Below, in pieces: positions 40,962 to 49,288 of a DNA stretch of 64,000 nt. Within the stretch, counting starts at the first letter, position 1; the number at the start of each line of letters is the position of its first letter. Origin of the DNA: Candidatus Rifleibacterium amylolyticum (GTDB taxonomy: Bacteria > Muiribacteriota > Ozemobacteria > Ozemobacterales > Ozemobacteraceae); the NCBI GenBank assembly GCA_009917695.1, contig JAACJG010000003.1:372001-436000 (forward strand). The letters run 5' to 3'. The notes beneath the pieces were generated by a model, which made no database searches, was not told the DNA's origin, and saw only the letters and a list, made by a program, of their open reading frames with translations. The position numbers and the translations under genes were made by a program.

Positions 40962-41149
40962 TCATGATTTTTTAGCGCATCGAGCAGCTTCTGGAGATCG
41001 ATGTCATGAACTCGGGCGGCGTCTTCAAGACTTTCACCGGCAGCAACAGCACAACCGATACAGTGCATGCCAAATTTTTGTAGAATTTTTGCTGCTTCGG
41101 GCTTTTGTCGCAGTATTTCTGCTATTGTCATTTTTGCTTCAATTGTCAT
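40952..41149 (-). CDS. DUF1858 domain protein (CxxC redox-type)
   Basis: 65 residues from ATG 41149 (AGGAA nine bases upstream), overlapping the sugar transferase stop by 11 bases; a start at 41179 would give 75 residues but lacks a site. The domain is nearly complete: MTIAEILRQKPEAAKILQKFG, then HCIGCAVAAGESLEDAA with the CxxC pair. DUF1858 occurs alone or fused to hybrid-cluster and other redox proteins and is thought to act as a thiol or metal module; no reaction is established. Its coupling to a sugar transferase gene is probably operon convenience. Confidence 0.9.
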   Translation of the reverse strand: MTIEAKMTIAEILRQKPEAAKILQKFGMHCIGCAVAAGESLEDAARVHDIDLQKLLDALKNHDQQ

Positions 41150-42617
41150 GACTGGCGTTCCTGTTTTCTGAATCTTCATTCTGCGGCAGTTTTTTCATGC
41201 CATCAAGCTCGTGGTGACGGTCTTCGAGTGCCTTGTCGGATTTGAACATCAGTACCCAGATGGTTTGAAAAACGATTTTGATATCGAGGATAAGGCTGTA
41301 ATTGTCTAGATAGTAGTAGTCGTAAGTTACCTTGTCGGTCAGTCGCAGATAATAGCGTGAGTTTACCGCGGCCAGTCCGGTTACACCAGGCTTTGCCGAC
41401 AGTCTCCGGCCTTGAAACTCGTAGTAATCTTTAACGAAAAAGGGGCGTTCTGGCCGCGGCCCAACCACTGACATTTCGCCGGTAAGAACCAGAAAAAACT
41501 GTGGCAGTTCATCTATGCCGAAGCGCCGCAAAAAACGACCAAGTGGCGAAATTCTATCGTCGTCGGCAGTTGCCACTTTGGGGCCTGATTTAGCCTCTGA
41601 GCCTACGCGCATCGAGCGGAATTTGATGACGTCAAATTCTTTTCCGTAGCGTCCGACTCTTTTCTGCTTATAAAATAATGGGCCTGGCGAGTCGAGTCGC
41701 ACCATTACAGCTGTAAGCAGCATTACTGGCGAAGCTACCGCCAAAGCGAAGAGGGAAAAGGTGATGTCGAAAGTGCGTTTGCAGAATCTTTGAAAGCCTG
41801 TCAGCGGGTGTGAATGCAGAGTTATGAGAGGGAAATCTTCCAGGCTCTGTAGAGCCACGGTGCCTGAGGTTTTGCGATAATCAGCAGAAATTCTGACTTT
41901 GAATTCGTGTGGTTCTTCCTTGCGTAGATAAAAGACCTGTGCCCAGAACTTGTCGAGGTTCAGTGACGGGTCAGTTACGAAGACTTCATGAGCGTGGCGG
42001 AAAATGACTTCTGCCGCAAGATCGTCTATCTGGTCAGCTTTCATGCTGTGTACTATGCGAAAGCGCACGCCACCCCGCCGATGAAAATGCTTGATGATAC
42101 GCCGTGCTTCTGATTCATCGCCAATAATCACTGCTCGCCTGATCAGCGGGTGCGGCCTGAACAGAGTGGAAACAACCGTCCGCAACAGCACTGCTGCTAT
42201 TACGCAGCAGACTGTCGCCAGCAAAAATACCGGTCTCGGAAAATTATAGGCAAGACTGGCAATATCACGGGAAAAGAAAGCGATCAGGTTAAAGCTGATG
42301 AAGGTGCCAAGCAGAGCATTGGAGGTGTGTGAAAAAATATCGGAAGCGGCGCTGAGATTGCGGATATTGAAAATGCCGGCCAGCAGGCCAAAGGTTATGT
42401 AGAGGCCGAGCAATATCCAGCGCACCTGCAGGTAAGCATTGAGATAGATTTCTGCCTGCTGTAGGCCGCTGAACCACAGCGTGAAGACCCCTATAAACAG
42501 CGCATTCATCAGCAGAGCATCGAAAATCAGAATAGCTGCCGAAAGCAGCCGTTCAGCACCCTGCGGCAATCTTATGCCACAGTAGCGAGAAAACTTTCTG
42601 TTGCCCGTCGCCGTCAT
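41139..42617 (-). CDS. Polyprenyl-phosphate sugar phosphotransferase (WbaP/CpsE-like)
   Basis: 492 residues. The N-terminal half has about four TM helices and a middle cytoplasmic nucleotide-binding-like region (AVIIGDESEARRIIKHF). The C-terminal catalytic domain begins at about 280 with a membrane-embedded helix (FDITFSLFALAVASPVMLL). It continues with RLDSPGPLFYKQKRVG, FDVIKFRSMR, GRFLRRFGIDELPQ and SVVGPRPE, all signature motifs of bacterial sugar transferases. It transfers a hexose-1-phosphate from a nucleotide sugar to undecaprenyl phosphate, starting exopolysaccharide or O-antigen synthesis. No other glycan genes are nearby, so the polysaccharide locus must lie elsewhere. Confidence 0.93.
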   Translation of the reverse strand: MTATGNRKFSRYCGIRLPQGAERLLSAAILIFDALLMNALFIGVFTLWFSGLQQAEIYLNAYLQVRWILLGLYITFGLLAGIFNIRNLSAASDIFSHTSNALLGTFISFNLIAFFSRDIASLAYNFPRPVFLLATVCCVIAAVLLRTVVSTLFRPHPLIRRAVIIGDESEARRIIKHFHRRGGVRFRIVHSMKADQIDDLAAEVIFRHAHEVFVTDPSLNLDKFWAQVFYLRKEEPHEFKVRISADYRKTSGTVALQSLEDFPLITLHSHPLTGFQRFCKRTFDITFSLFALAVASPVMLLTAVMVRLDSPGPLFYKQKRVGRYGKEFDVIKFRSMRVGSEAKSGPKVATADDDRISPLGRFLRRFGIDELPQFFLVLTGEMSVVGPRPERPFFVKDYYEFQGRRLSAKPGVTGLAAVNSRYYLRLTDKVTYDYYYLDNYSLILDIKIVFQTIWVLMFKSDKALEDRHHELDGMKKLPQNEDSENRNASHDN

Positions 42618-42624
42618 TCTCCGT

Positions 42625-43122
42625 TTATTTCAAGCTGCTGAGAAGAGTATGGAGCTTGGCAATATGGATCTTTTCCTGCCTGATCAGTTCTTCTATTAAC
42701 GACCGATTCTCGTCGTTTGGTCCAAGAATGCCGAGAATGTCGCTGAAAAACAGAACCGTGTCTTTTTCGAAACCTATTGCGTGATAAATAGCCTGTTTGT
42801 CGTCTCTGATTTCAGAGGCCAGTTCACTGTGAGATTGCAAATTTGGAAAAACCCTGCCGTCAGACATAGCCTGAATATAAGCGCTCATCTCAGGGGTATT
42901 GTATTCATCTGCAACCTGAATCTCTTCGCCTTGTTTTTCTGCCAGGCGCTCGCGCACCTTCATGAAAATTTCGAGATGAGACTGCTCCTCGCGCACGAGA
43001 AAATTAAATATCTGTTTTACTTTGGGGTTCTCAGAACGCTCAGCCATTGCTGAAAAATATTCCTTGCCATTTTTTTCTATCTGAATGGCGAGTTCCATCA
43101 ATTCATCTGCATTGATTTTCAT
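42625..43122 (-). CDS. Ferritin-like diiron protein (rubrerythrin-type domain)
   Basis: 165 residues with AGGAG upstream. A four-helix bundle is suggested by spaced Glu and ExxH motifs: Glu16 in helix 1, EEQSHLEI in helix 2, a Glu in the third helix (IGFEKDTV), and QEKIHIAKL in helix 4. These would bind two irons. There is no rubredoxin-like C-terminal domain, so it is the erythrin or bacterioferritin-like short form. Such proteins reduce peroxide or store iron in anaerobes, often using rubredoxin as donor; one is encoded at 5.0 kb. It lies seven bases before the sugar transferase gene and 26 after cheB. Confidence 0.9.
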   Translation of the reverse strand: MKINADELMELAIQIEKNGKEYFSAMAERSENPKVKQIFNFLVREEQSHLEIFMKVRERLAEKQGEEIQVADEYNTPEMSAYIQAMSDGRVFPNLQSHSELASEIRDDKQAIYHAIGFEKDTVLFFSDILGILGPNDENRSLIEELIRQEKIHIAKLHTLLSSLK

Positions 43123-43148
43123 AATCCTGTCTCCTGTTTTATGCTTAT

Positions 43149-44210
43149 TTATTTAAGAGCCAGTTCGATCTCTTTGGCTATCTCATCAAGGTTGAGAATG
43201 CGAACGGCGGCTTCCTGTTCGAGAGCGGCACGTGGCATGCCATAAACTACTGATGAGGCACGATCCTGAGCAATTGTAAGCCCGCCCATCAGTTTTATGT
43301 TTTTGAGACCACGCACACCATCTTCGCCCATGCCTGTCAGAATGACGCCTACTGCCTTATGGGCGAATTCCTTGGCGGCTGAGAAAAACAAGGTGTTGAT
43401 ACAGGGAGCGAAACGATCCTGCTCGTTGGTGTTTGAAACTATCGAAAAACAGAATTTGCCATCCATACTTCGCGTCACTCTGGTCTGATAATCCCCAGGA
43501 CAGATGTAGGCAATAGAATTTTGCAGGGTTTCGCCATCACTGGCTTCTTTTACTTTGATGCTGCACAGCATGTTCATCCTTGAGGCAAAAGCCGAAGTAA
43601 AGGCTTTGGGCATATGCTGAGCGATGATCACTGGCGCGGGCAGTGCCGGGTCAAGAACGCTGAGGATCTTTTGAACGGCCGGAGGCCCGCCGGTAGATGC
43701 GCCAATGAATATGGCACGGTTAATAATCTCATCTGCCGGAGTAGGAGCTCGTTTCGCCTGTCTCTTACCAGGAATATATTCGAGTTTCACCGCTTTTGGC
43801 TGGCAGCCTGCCGCTGCGTGAATCTTTTGCAGTAATTCTTCTTTCAGGGTAAGAATGTTTGCCGACAAAGTCGAACCAGGCTTGGGCACATAATCTATGG
43901 CCCCCAGTTCGATTGCGTCAAGAGTGGTTTTTGCCCCTTCTTTGGTCAGCGAACTGACCATCAATACCGGTGTCGGACAAAGCCGCATTATCTCTTTTAA
44001 TGCATGCAGCCCGTCCATGATCGGCATTTCGATATCCATGGTAACGACATCTGGCCGCAGACGAACTACTTTTTCAACCGCTTCGCGGCCGTTGGCCGCC
44101 GACCCGATCAGTTCTATACCCGGGTCAGAAATCAGCATTCTTTCTATCGCCGTTCGCATGAATGCGGAATCATCTACTACCAGTACTTTGATTTTTTTCT
44201 GCGTTGTCAT
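43149..44210 (-). CDS. cheB: Chemotaxis response regulator methylesterase CheB
   Basis: 353 residues: an N-terminal receiver (about 5-125) with the acidic pair in VVDDSAF and phospho-acceptor Asp59 in VTMDIEMP, then a methylesterase domain (about 165-350). The catalytic Ser lies in IGASTGGPPA, the His in QHMPKAF, and the Asp in LTGMGEDGVRG. CheB removes methyl groups from glutamates of chemoreceptors or deamidates glutamines, resetting sensitivity. It lies three bases downstream of cheR and opposes its action. The gene order cheR-cheB without cheA, cheY or receptors indicates a dispersed chemosensory system, together with the CheW-domain gene at 4.5 kb. Confidence 0.97.
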   Translation of the reverse strand: MTTQKKIKVLVVDDSAFMRTAIERMLISDPGIELIGSAANGREAVEKVVRLRPDVVTMDIEMPIMDGLHALKEIMRLCPTPVLMVSSLTKEGAKTTLDAIELGAIDYVPKPGSTLSANILTLKEELLQKIHAAAGCQPKAVKLEYIPGKRQAKRAPTPADEIINRAIFIGASTGGPPAVQKILSVLDPALPAPVIIAQHMPKAFTSAFASRMNMLCSIKVKEASDGETLQNSIAYICPGDYQTRVTRSMDGKFCFSIVSNTNEQDRFAPCINTLFFSAAKEFAHKAVGVILTGMGEDGVRGLKNIKLMGGLTIAQDRASSVVYGMPRAALEQEAAVRILNLDEIAKEIELALK

Positions 44211-44213
44211 GAT

Positions 44214-45068
44214 TTATCTGATTCCATTATGCTTTCTGTATGCGTAAGTTTTTTTGTAATTGACCAGTTCAAAGTAATCAGAAACTCCCGAGAAGCATTC
44301 GCTTTCGCCAAGAAAGACGACCCCTCCCGGGTTCAGGCATTGATAAAACTTTTCGGCCAGTTGCGCCCGCAACGATTCGTCAAAGTATATCAGTACGTTT
44401 CTGCAGAAGATGATATCTGACCCGGCGAGGCAATTCAACCCCCGAATATTTTTAAGATTGAGTTTTTGCAGTGTCACCATTGCCTTTATTTGATCTGCAA
44501 CGATGCATTCGCCCTTTTCATTTTTTTCACCCAGCTTGAAGCCAAAGCGCGCTTCAAAAATCGCCAGTTTTTCTCGGAGCGATCTTTTATTGTAAACTGC
44601 TTCGCGGGCGGCCGCCAGGTTCTTGGCATTGATATCGCCGGCATTGATGGTGAATCTGGCATCAGGATGCTCACGTTGAAAGCACATCATTGTCATCGCC
44701 AGGGAATAGGCCTCTTCGCCGCGCGAGCATCCGGCGCTCCATACTCTGATCGGCATGCTGCTGCCGTTCCGCTTGTAAAACTCGGGCAGAAGCGTTTCGA
44801 GTATGTATTCGAACTGTGCCGGGTTTCTGAAAAAATAGCTCTCGCTGACTGTAAGATCGGCAATCAGATCGTCCATTGCCTTGCTGTTGTGCTCAAAACC
44901 TTCAAGAATAGTAATATAGTCATCGGTTTTGCTGACCCCGAAATGTTTCATCTGGGTATGGATCTTTTTATCGACACTTCGGCTGGTTACGCGTTCGAGT
45001 ATGATGCCAGAATAGTTGTGCACCAGTTCTCTGATTCGAGCTATATGTTTTGGCGCGATTATTGTCAT
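44214..45068 (-). CDS. cheR: Chemotaxis protein methyltransferase CheR
   Basis: 284 residues from ATG 45068, whose ATGA overlaps the rlmH stop; a longer open frame upstream is only rlmH read out of frame. The N-terminal helical domain (about 1-75, IRELVHNYSGIILE) binds receptors. The SAM-binding methyltransferase fold follows, with SESYFFRNPAQFE, VWSAGCSRGEEAYSLAMT, and DIIFCRNVLIYFD near residue 215. CheR methylates receptor glutamates. Length matches the family (about 275-290). Translation is probably coupled to both rlmH and cheB. Confidence 0.96.
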   Translation of the reverse strand: MTIIAPKHIARIRELVHNYSGIILERVTSRSVDKKIHTQMKHFGVSKTDDYITILEGFEHNSKAMDDLIADLTVSESYFFRNPAQFEYILETLLPEFYKRNGSSMPIRVWSAGCSRGEEAYSLAMTMMCFQREHPDARFTINAGDINAKNLAAAREAVYNKRSLREKLAIFEARFGFKLGEKNEKGECIVADQIKAMVTLQKLNLKNIRGLNCLAGSDIIFCRNVLIYFDESLRAQLAEKFYQCLNPGGVVFLGESECFSGVSDYFELVNYKKTYAYRKHNGIR

Positions 45069-45490
45069 TCTTTGTGATAGGGCTCCCCGAACATTATTGA
45101 TATGGCACGATAAAGCTGCTCTGAGAGCACCAGCAGAGCCAGTTGATGATTCATGGTCAGCGGTGAAAGCGAAAGCTGATCTTCGGCAACTGCGCGAACC
45201 CTTGCGTCGTGACCGTCGGCGGCACCCAGGCAGATGGTTAAACGATTCAAACCACTTTTTATCCTGGTATCGAGCCAGCGCACAAAGCCAGCTGTATCGT
45301 AGCATTTTGCATGTTCGTCGAGTATTACAATACTCTCGCGGCCTGAGAGCCTTTTGTAGAGCTCGTCATGATTGCGGCAGGCGGTGATCTCGACAGGCAG
45401 CCGCCGACTGCAGCGCTCAAGATATGAATCGACAAGCTTCTGATAAGGTTTGTCAGAAATTTTGCCGATCATCAAAAGCTCGACTTTCAT
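45065..45490 (-). CDS. rlmH: 23S rRNA (pseudouridine1915-N3) methyltransferase RlmH
   Basis: 141 residues of the SPOUT superfamily. It methylates the pseudouridine at position 1915 in helix 69 of 23S rRNA at the subunit interface. Visible motifs are the N-terminal strand VELLMIGKI, ICLGAADGHD forming the SAM knot, and the C-terminal LVLSEQLYRA with GEPYHKE, the family's universally conserved end (Tyr-His-Lys near the C-terminus). It overlaps the MBL hydrolase gene by four bases upstream and cheR by four downstream, so three unrelated functions share coupled translation. Confidence 0.95.
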   Translation of the reverse strand: MKVELLMIGKISDKPYQKLVDSYLERCSRRLPVEITACRNHDELYKRLSGRESIVILDEHAKCYDTAGFVRWLDTRIKSGLNRLTICLGAADGHDARVRAVAEDQLSLSPLTMNHQLALLVLSEQLYRAISIMFGEPYHKE

Positions 45491-46350
45491 CTGGCTGCTG
45501 ATCTACTGCTTTGTCTGGCGGTATCCTGCAAGAGGAGAGACTGTTTAAGGCTTTCGGGTAATCTCGAACCAACCATCAGGCGTTCGCCATAGCTATCCTG
45601 CTCGGTTATGCTGAAATGAGCAGTTTTGAACCTGGCACCTGAATTTGCAAAAAATGGCTCAAGCGATTCTTTGATAAGTTCGGGAGTGTTCGATTCCTGA
45701 CTGACGTGCATAAGAACGACGATTTCTGGAACCTTATTCATTCTCGACAGTATTCCACGCACGCCTTCATTGGGCAGGTGCCCCATAGGGCTTCTAATTC
45801 TACGTTTCAGCCAGATCGGGTAAGAACAGCCGCGCAGCATGTCTTCGTCGTAATTACTTTCAATGCAGACAAGGTCGGCATCCTTCATGTGGTCTACTAC
45901 TTCCGGGGTGACGTGCCCCAGGTCGGTAGCGAGACACATGACTCTGTCTGAAGACGAGAATCGCAGGCCCGCTGGTTCGGTTGCATCATGCGGGACCTTG
46001 AATGGAAGGCAACTGCACCTGTCGAGCTCAAGCGTTTTTCCATACATAAGCTCGACGTAGTTGGCGGCTTCTATGTTTTTTGAATTAAGGGCGCACATGG
46101 TGCCACGAGTGCAGTAGACCGGCAGGTCGGCACGGCGACTTAACAGAACCCGTAATCCTCTTATGTGATCTTCGTGCTCATGGGTGATGAATATGCCAGA
46201 GAGATCTTCGAATCCGAGACTGCGATCTTCAAGATACTCCTTGACACGCTTGCATGAAAGACCGGCGTCGAGCAGATAGTATCTGCCTGACAGTTCCAGC
46301 AGGGCGCAGTTGCCTTTGCTGCCGGAACCGATAAAAGTTATTCCTATCAA
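45487..46350 (-). CDS. MBL-fold hydrolase, YycJ/WalJ-like
   Basis: 287 residues, start TTG 46350. The first strand FIGSGSKGNCALLELSGRYYLLDAG and the metal motif THEHEDH resemble the YycJ/WalJ branch of MBL proteins. Further ligands are His and Asp in TDLGHVTPEV and a C-terminal His in VLMHVS. WalJ-type proteins are small exonuclease-like enzymes, often next to rlmH in Gram-positive genomes, as here, which supports the call. The activity is not proven in this family member. The last 15 residues are Ser/Arg-rich. A palindromic promoter (46389-46418) lies upstream and is shared in pattern with the murD promoter. Confidence 0.88.
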   Translation of the reverse strand: MIGITFIGSGSKGNCALLELSGRYYLLDAGLSCKRVKEYLEDRSLGFEDLSGIFITHEHEDHIRGLRVLLSRRADLPVYCTRGTMCALNSKNIEAANYVELMYGKTLELDRCSCLPFKVPHDATEPAGLRFSSSDRVMCLATDLGHVTPEVVDHMKDADLVCIESNYDEDMLRGCSYPIWLKRRIRSPMGHLPNEGVRGILSRMNKVPEIVVLMHVSQESNTPELIKESLEPFFANSGARFKTAHFSITEQDSYGERLMVGSRLPESLKQSLLLQDTARQSSRSAAR

Positions 46351-46388
46351 ATCTATTACCCGCTTCCAGGATATATTGTTGTTCGTTC

Positions 46389-46418
46389 ATTATGCACTGT
46401 GCATTAAAAAAATTCCAA
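46389..46418 (-). promoter_or_regulatory. Promoter of the walJ-rlmH-cheR-cheB run with an embedded palindrome
   Basis: On the minus strand TTGGAA, an 18-base spacer and CATAAT. The 13-base palindrome ATGCACAGTGCAT (46392-46404) overlaps the spacer end and the -10 box. The same TTTAATGCACA element sits at the same place in the murD promoter at 62215-62243. Confidence 0.45.
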
Positions 46419-46424
46419 CATTTT

Positions 46425-47993
46425 TTAACTGTTGTTTACGGGTTCATTGCCACGCAATTTTTTAAAGGCAGCAGGAATATATGAGGCAGTTTCACTGATC
46501 GTCATGGCGTCGGCGCCGAGCTCGTTCCGCGCAGTTTCGCCAGCTTCGGCGAGTAGAAAGACGCCGGCCAGTGCTGCATTTAGAGGGCTGATGCCAGATG
46601 TCGCCAGTCCGCAGATAAGTCCGGCCAGCAGATCGCCGCTGCCGCCTCTTGCCATTCCTGAGTTTGGCCGGCTACAGACATATACCTTGCCGCCCGGTTC
46701 GGCAATTACAGTAACCGCCGACTTGAGAACAACCAGAACCTTGTTTTTAATGGCAAAGTCGCGTGCAACACCGATCTGGTCGCCCTTAATTTCTTCTATG
46801 GTCTTGCCGGTGAGCCTTGCCATTTCGCCAACATGAGGCGTCAGAATAAGTGGCCCGGAAGCATATTTAAGAAGCTTGTGGTCGCTTATCAGATTGAGAG
46901 CATCAGCGTCTACTATTGCCAGGTTTTTCCAGTTTTTCAGAACCTGTTTTAATGATTCGGCTCGATCATTGCTGCGACCCCAGCCCGGGCCGATGAGCAG
47001 GCATCCGGCTGCATGCCCGCCCAATTCTCCAGCCTGACTGGCATCTATGGTAAATCCGCCATCGCGCGAAGGCAGGTAATTTACAATTACTTCTGGCAGC
47101 GCCTGACAGGAAAGATTGCCACGCAGACAGTCGGGGAGCAACAGTTGAACGATTCCTGCCCCCGAGCGCAGTGCCCCATACGAGGCAATAATACCGGCCC
47201 CCGGATATTCGGCAGAGCCTGCCAGCAACAAAGCTTTGCCGCAGTCTCCCTTGTGCATGCCGTCATCGCGTTGCGGCAAAATCGAAGCGACCATGTCAGA
47301 GGTCAGCAGAAAATGTTGGCATCCGGCACTGACAGCGGAGGCTTCCGGCAGCGAAATGTCGGCAACCCAGACTTCTCCTGCCGCGCGTTTACCGGGGAAT
47401 ATGAACAGCCCGATTTTTGGCGCACCAAGAGTAATAGTGTATTGTGCGTTGAAGGAAGGCTCTGAAAGGTTGCCGGTTGTCGCGCAAAGACCCGATGGCA
47501 CATCAATAGCGACACGACAGGCGCGGGTATCGTTCATGGCCCTGATTATATCTGCTGGCAACCCGGTAATGTCGCCCTTAATTCCGGTGCCAAAGAGGCA
47601 ATCGACCACACATTCTGAAAATTCCATGGCGATTCGCAGGCGGTCGATATCGCGCCGGCCTTTGATCAGAACTGGCTCCAGTCCTGTTTTTGTAAGAATC
47701 TCACAGTTCGTTCTGGCTTCATCTGACATCTCTTCGGGTGGCGCTGAAATAAACACCTGAGTTGCGACGTTGTTGTTAAAAAGATGGCGGGCAATCACCA
47801 GGCCATCACCGCCGTTGTTGCCTTTGCCGCAGACAATGGTAAACCTTTTGCCCTTGAGGCCGCCGAGAATCTTCTCAAGAGTGATCAGGGACTTGATACC
47901 AGCGTTTTCCATCAGAACCAGACCGGGTATTCCGATTGTTTCGATTGCATGCCGGTCAGCAGCGCGCATTTCCTCGGTGGTGAACAGCCTCAT
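46425..47993 (-). CDS. nnr: Bifunctional NAD(P)H-hydrate epimerase / ADP-dependent dehydratase
   Basis: 522 residues from ATG 47993, with GGAGG eight bases upstream (an ATG at 48008 overlaps that site). The N-terminal YjeF_N domain (about 1-215) has CGKGNNGGDGLVIARHL and the NAD-binding LFGTGI. The C-terminal ribokinase-like domain (about 225-510) has the GPGWGRS segment, LTPHVGEMARLTG and the catalytic MARGGSGDLLAGLI. The enzyme epimerises and dehydrates damaged NADHX and NADPHX back to NAD(P)H. This is a housekeeping metabolite-repair function, and the two-domain fusion is the common bacterial form. Confidence 0.96.
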   Translation of the reverse strand: MRLFTTEEMRAADRHAIETIGIPGLVLMENAGIKSLITLEKILGGLKGKRFTIVCGKGNNGGDGLVIARHLFNNNVATQVFISAPPEEMSDEARTNCEILTKTGLEPVLIKGRRDIDRLRIAMEFSECVVDCLFGTGIKGDITGLPADIIRAMNDTRACRVAIDVPSGLCATTGNLSEPSFNAQYTITLGAPKIGLFIFPGKRAAGEVWVADISLPEASAVSAGCQHFLLTSDMVASILPQRDDGMHKGDCGKALLLAGSAEYPGAGIIASYGALRSGAGIVQLLLPDCLRGNLSCQALPEVIVNYLPSRDGGFTIDASQAGELGGHAAGCLLIGPGWGRSNDRAESLKQVLKNWKNLAIVDADALNLISDHKLLKYASGPLILTPHVGEMARLTGKTIEEIKGDQIGVARDFAIKNKVLVVLKSAVTVIAEPGGKVYVCSRPNSGMARGGSGDLLAGLICGLATSGISPLNAALAGVFLLAEAGETARNELGADAMTISETASYIPAAFKKLRGNEPVNNS

Positions 47994-48065
47994 TTTGCCA
48001 GCCTCCATATCAGAGATGGCATATTATATCAGTTGCAGGAAGATTCGGCAAAATTTGGCAGAAGC

Positions 48066-48821
48066 TTAAAAATTGGCTCCCAGACCAAGAATTAGTGGGC
48101 GGTAGTCGTAAAAATCAGTGTAATTACTTTTGCTGTGCACCGCAGCATCGACCCAGAAACCTCGGTGCGAACTGTAGCGCCATCCGGCTGAGACAACATC
48201 GCCGTTGTAGTCGAGCAGAAACTGGCCGCGATAGCCACGTTCGCCCGGCAGTCTTTCTGGATAAGCAGCACCTATGAGCAGACATAATGACTGAGGTTCG
48301 TGCTTTTTGCGATCATAGCCGCCATAATTTGCCATGCCCGACCAGGGATTGCCGCCAAAATTCCAGCCCAGGCCGAAGCCGCCAACCGAAAAGTAGAGAG
48401 TGTGATAATTATTGGGGTTGGTGTCAAAAACCCCACCAACAGCTATTTCGGTCAATTCACCGCTGCCGAGGGCCGGCAGTCGCACTTTAAAATTGATCAG
48501 TGGATCAGGATCACTGGCGGTATTTCGTGAGTCCATTGCTTTCTGAAAGCCGACCTCAAAATCGCGAAACGGCGAAAATCCAAAGGCCATATGTGACAGA
48601 GAAGCGTCTTTTGCAGTCACTGGAACCTTATACATTCTGGTGTGAACCGCCAGTTCTATTTCTTTGGCGTCGATTGTCCTATGTGAGGGAACCTGAATGA
48701 AGCCAGACGGGCCCTGCACTGTCAGACCAGCGTAAGCAGCCGAGTGCGTGCAGATAATCGCGGCAGCGAGCAGCAGCGTGCGCAGAAGAAGAATGTAGTT
48801 TTGACTGACCGTCATTGCCAT
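48066..48821 (-). CDS. Exported YjbH-like beta-rich protein (probable outer-membrane)
   Basis: 251 residues, with a signal peptide of about 31 residues ending AAYA. Translation may instead begin at ATG 48815; neither start has a clear ribosome site. The mature N-terminus GPSGFIQVPS is typical of YjbH-like proteins that open with a PSGxIxxPSA motif. What follows are alternating short strands with many Gly, Tyr and Phe and a C-terminal aromatic (GLGANF), fitting a small beta-barrel. YjbH relatives take part in exopolysaccharide export in some species. The 13-base palindrome just upstream may control it. Confidence 0.72.
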   Translation of the reverse strand: MAMTVSQNYILLLRTLLLAAAIICTHSAAYAGLTVQGPSGFIQVPSHRTIDAKEIELAVHTRMYKVPVTAKDASLSHMAFGFSPFRDFEVGFQKAMDSRNTASDPDPLINFKVRLPALGSGELTEIAVGGVFDTNPNNYHTLYFSVGGFGLGWNFGGNPWSGMANYGGYDRKKHEPQSLCLLIGAAYPERLPGERGYRGQFLLDYNGDVVSAGWRYSSHRGFWVDAAVHSKSNYTDFYDYRPLILGLGANF

Positions 48822-48823
48822 AA

Positions 48824-48836
48824 GGTTACAGTAACC
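48824..48836. promoter_or_regulatory. Palindrome GGTTACAGTAACC before the YjbH-like gene
   Basis: Perfect 6-base arms around one central base, ending three bases before the start codon. It would mask the start region as a small RNA hairpin, or it could act as an operator. Confidence 0.45.
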
Positions 48837-48844
48837 TCTTTATA

Positions 48845-49201
48845 CTATTTGTCAGAATCTTCTGTTTTCGGGTTCTGACCACTTTCGGCACAGAACTTTT
48901 TGTGACAGTCCCAGAAATTCTGGCAATATGTGCAGCAGTTGCGCAATTCCATGTTGCGTTCGCCGCGATACCAGTTGATTTTGCAGTTCTGGTAGTATTG
49001 ACAACGCCAGCAGCAATGCCAACCGATCTTAAGAAAGTTCCGCCGTTTGATTTCCTCGATTATCAGGGCCATCGACATGAGATTTTTCTCGATGTGATTA
49101 GCCTTCATCAAATCGTTGAATTCTTCAATTTCATCGTCAGTTCCATACAGGTTGACGATAAAAATTTCTTCAGCAAATACCGGCAGATATTCTTTAGTCA
49201 T
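48845..49201 (-). CDS. Small cysteine-rich protein of unknown function
   Basis: 118 residues without a signal peptide. Residues 1-55 are helical and acidic (DDEIEEFNDLMK). The second half holds two similar Cys clusters, HCCWRCQYYQNC and NCCTYCQNFWDCHKKFC, with 11 Cys in about 40 residues, spaced like a duplicated zinc or iron-sulfur binding unit. The last ten residues are polar. No family is recognised. It lies between the YjbH-like gene and the propeller gene on the same strand, each separated by a short gap. Metal binding is inferred from the Cys pattern only. Confidence 0.7.
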   Translation of the reverse strand: MTKEYLPVFAEEIFIVNLYGTDDEIEEFNDLMKANHIEKNLMSMALIIEEIKRRNFLKIGWHCCWRCQYYQNCKINWYRGERNMELRNCCTYCQNFWDCHKKFCAESGQNPKTEDSDK

Positions 49202-49288
49202 ATTCAGCGGATTTCCGGGTAAAGTGTAGCTGTCACTAATAGTATCGGCAATATCTTGCGATCATACGAGCAATTTTACTCGTCAAAC

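Noticed and set aside
45069-45305. 79-residue N-terminal extension of CheR
   Set aside because: It is rlmH read in another frame; the ATGA overlap at 45068 is the natural start.
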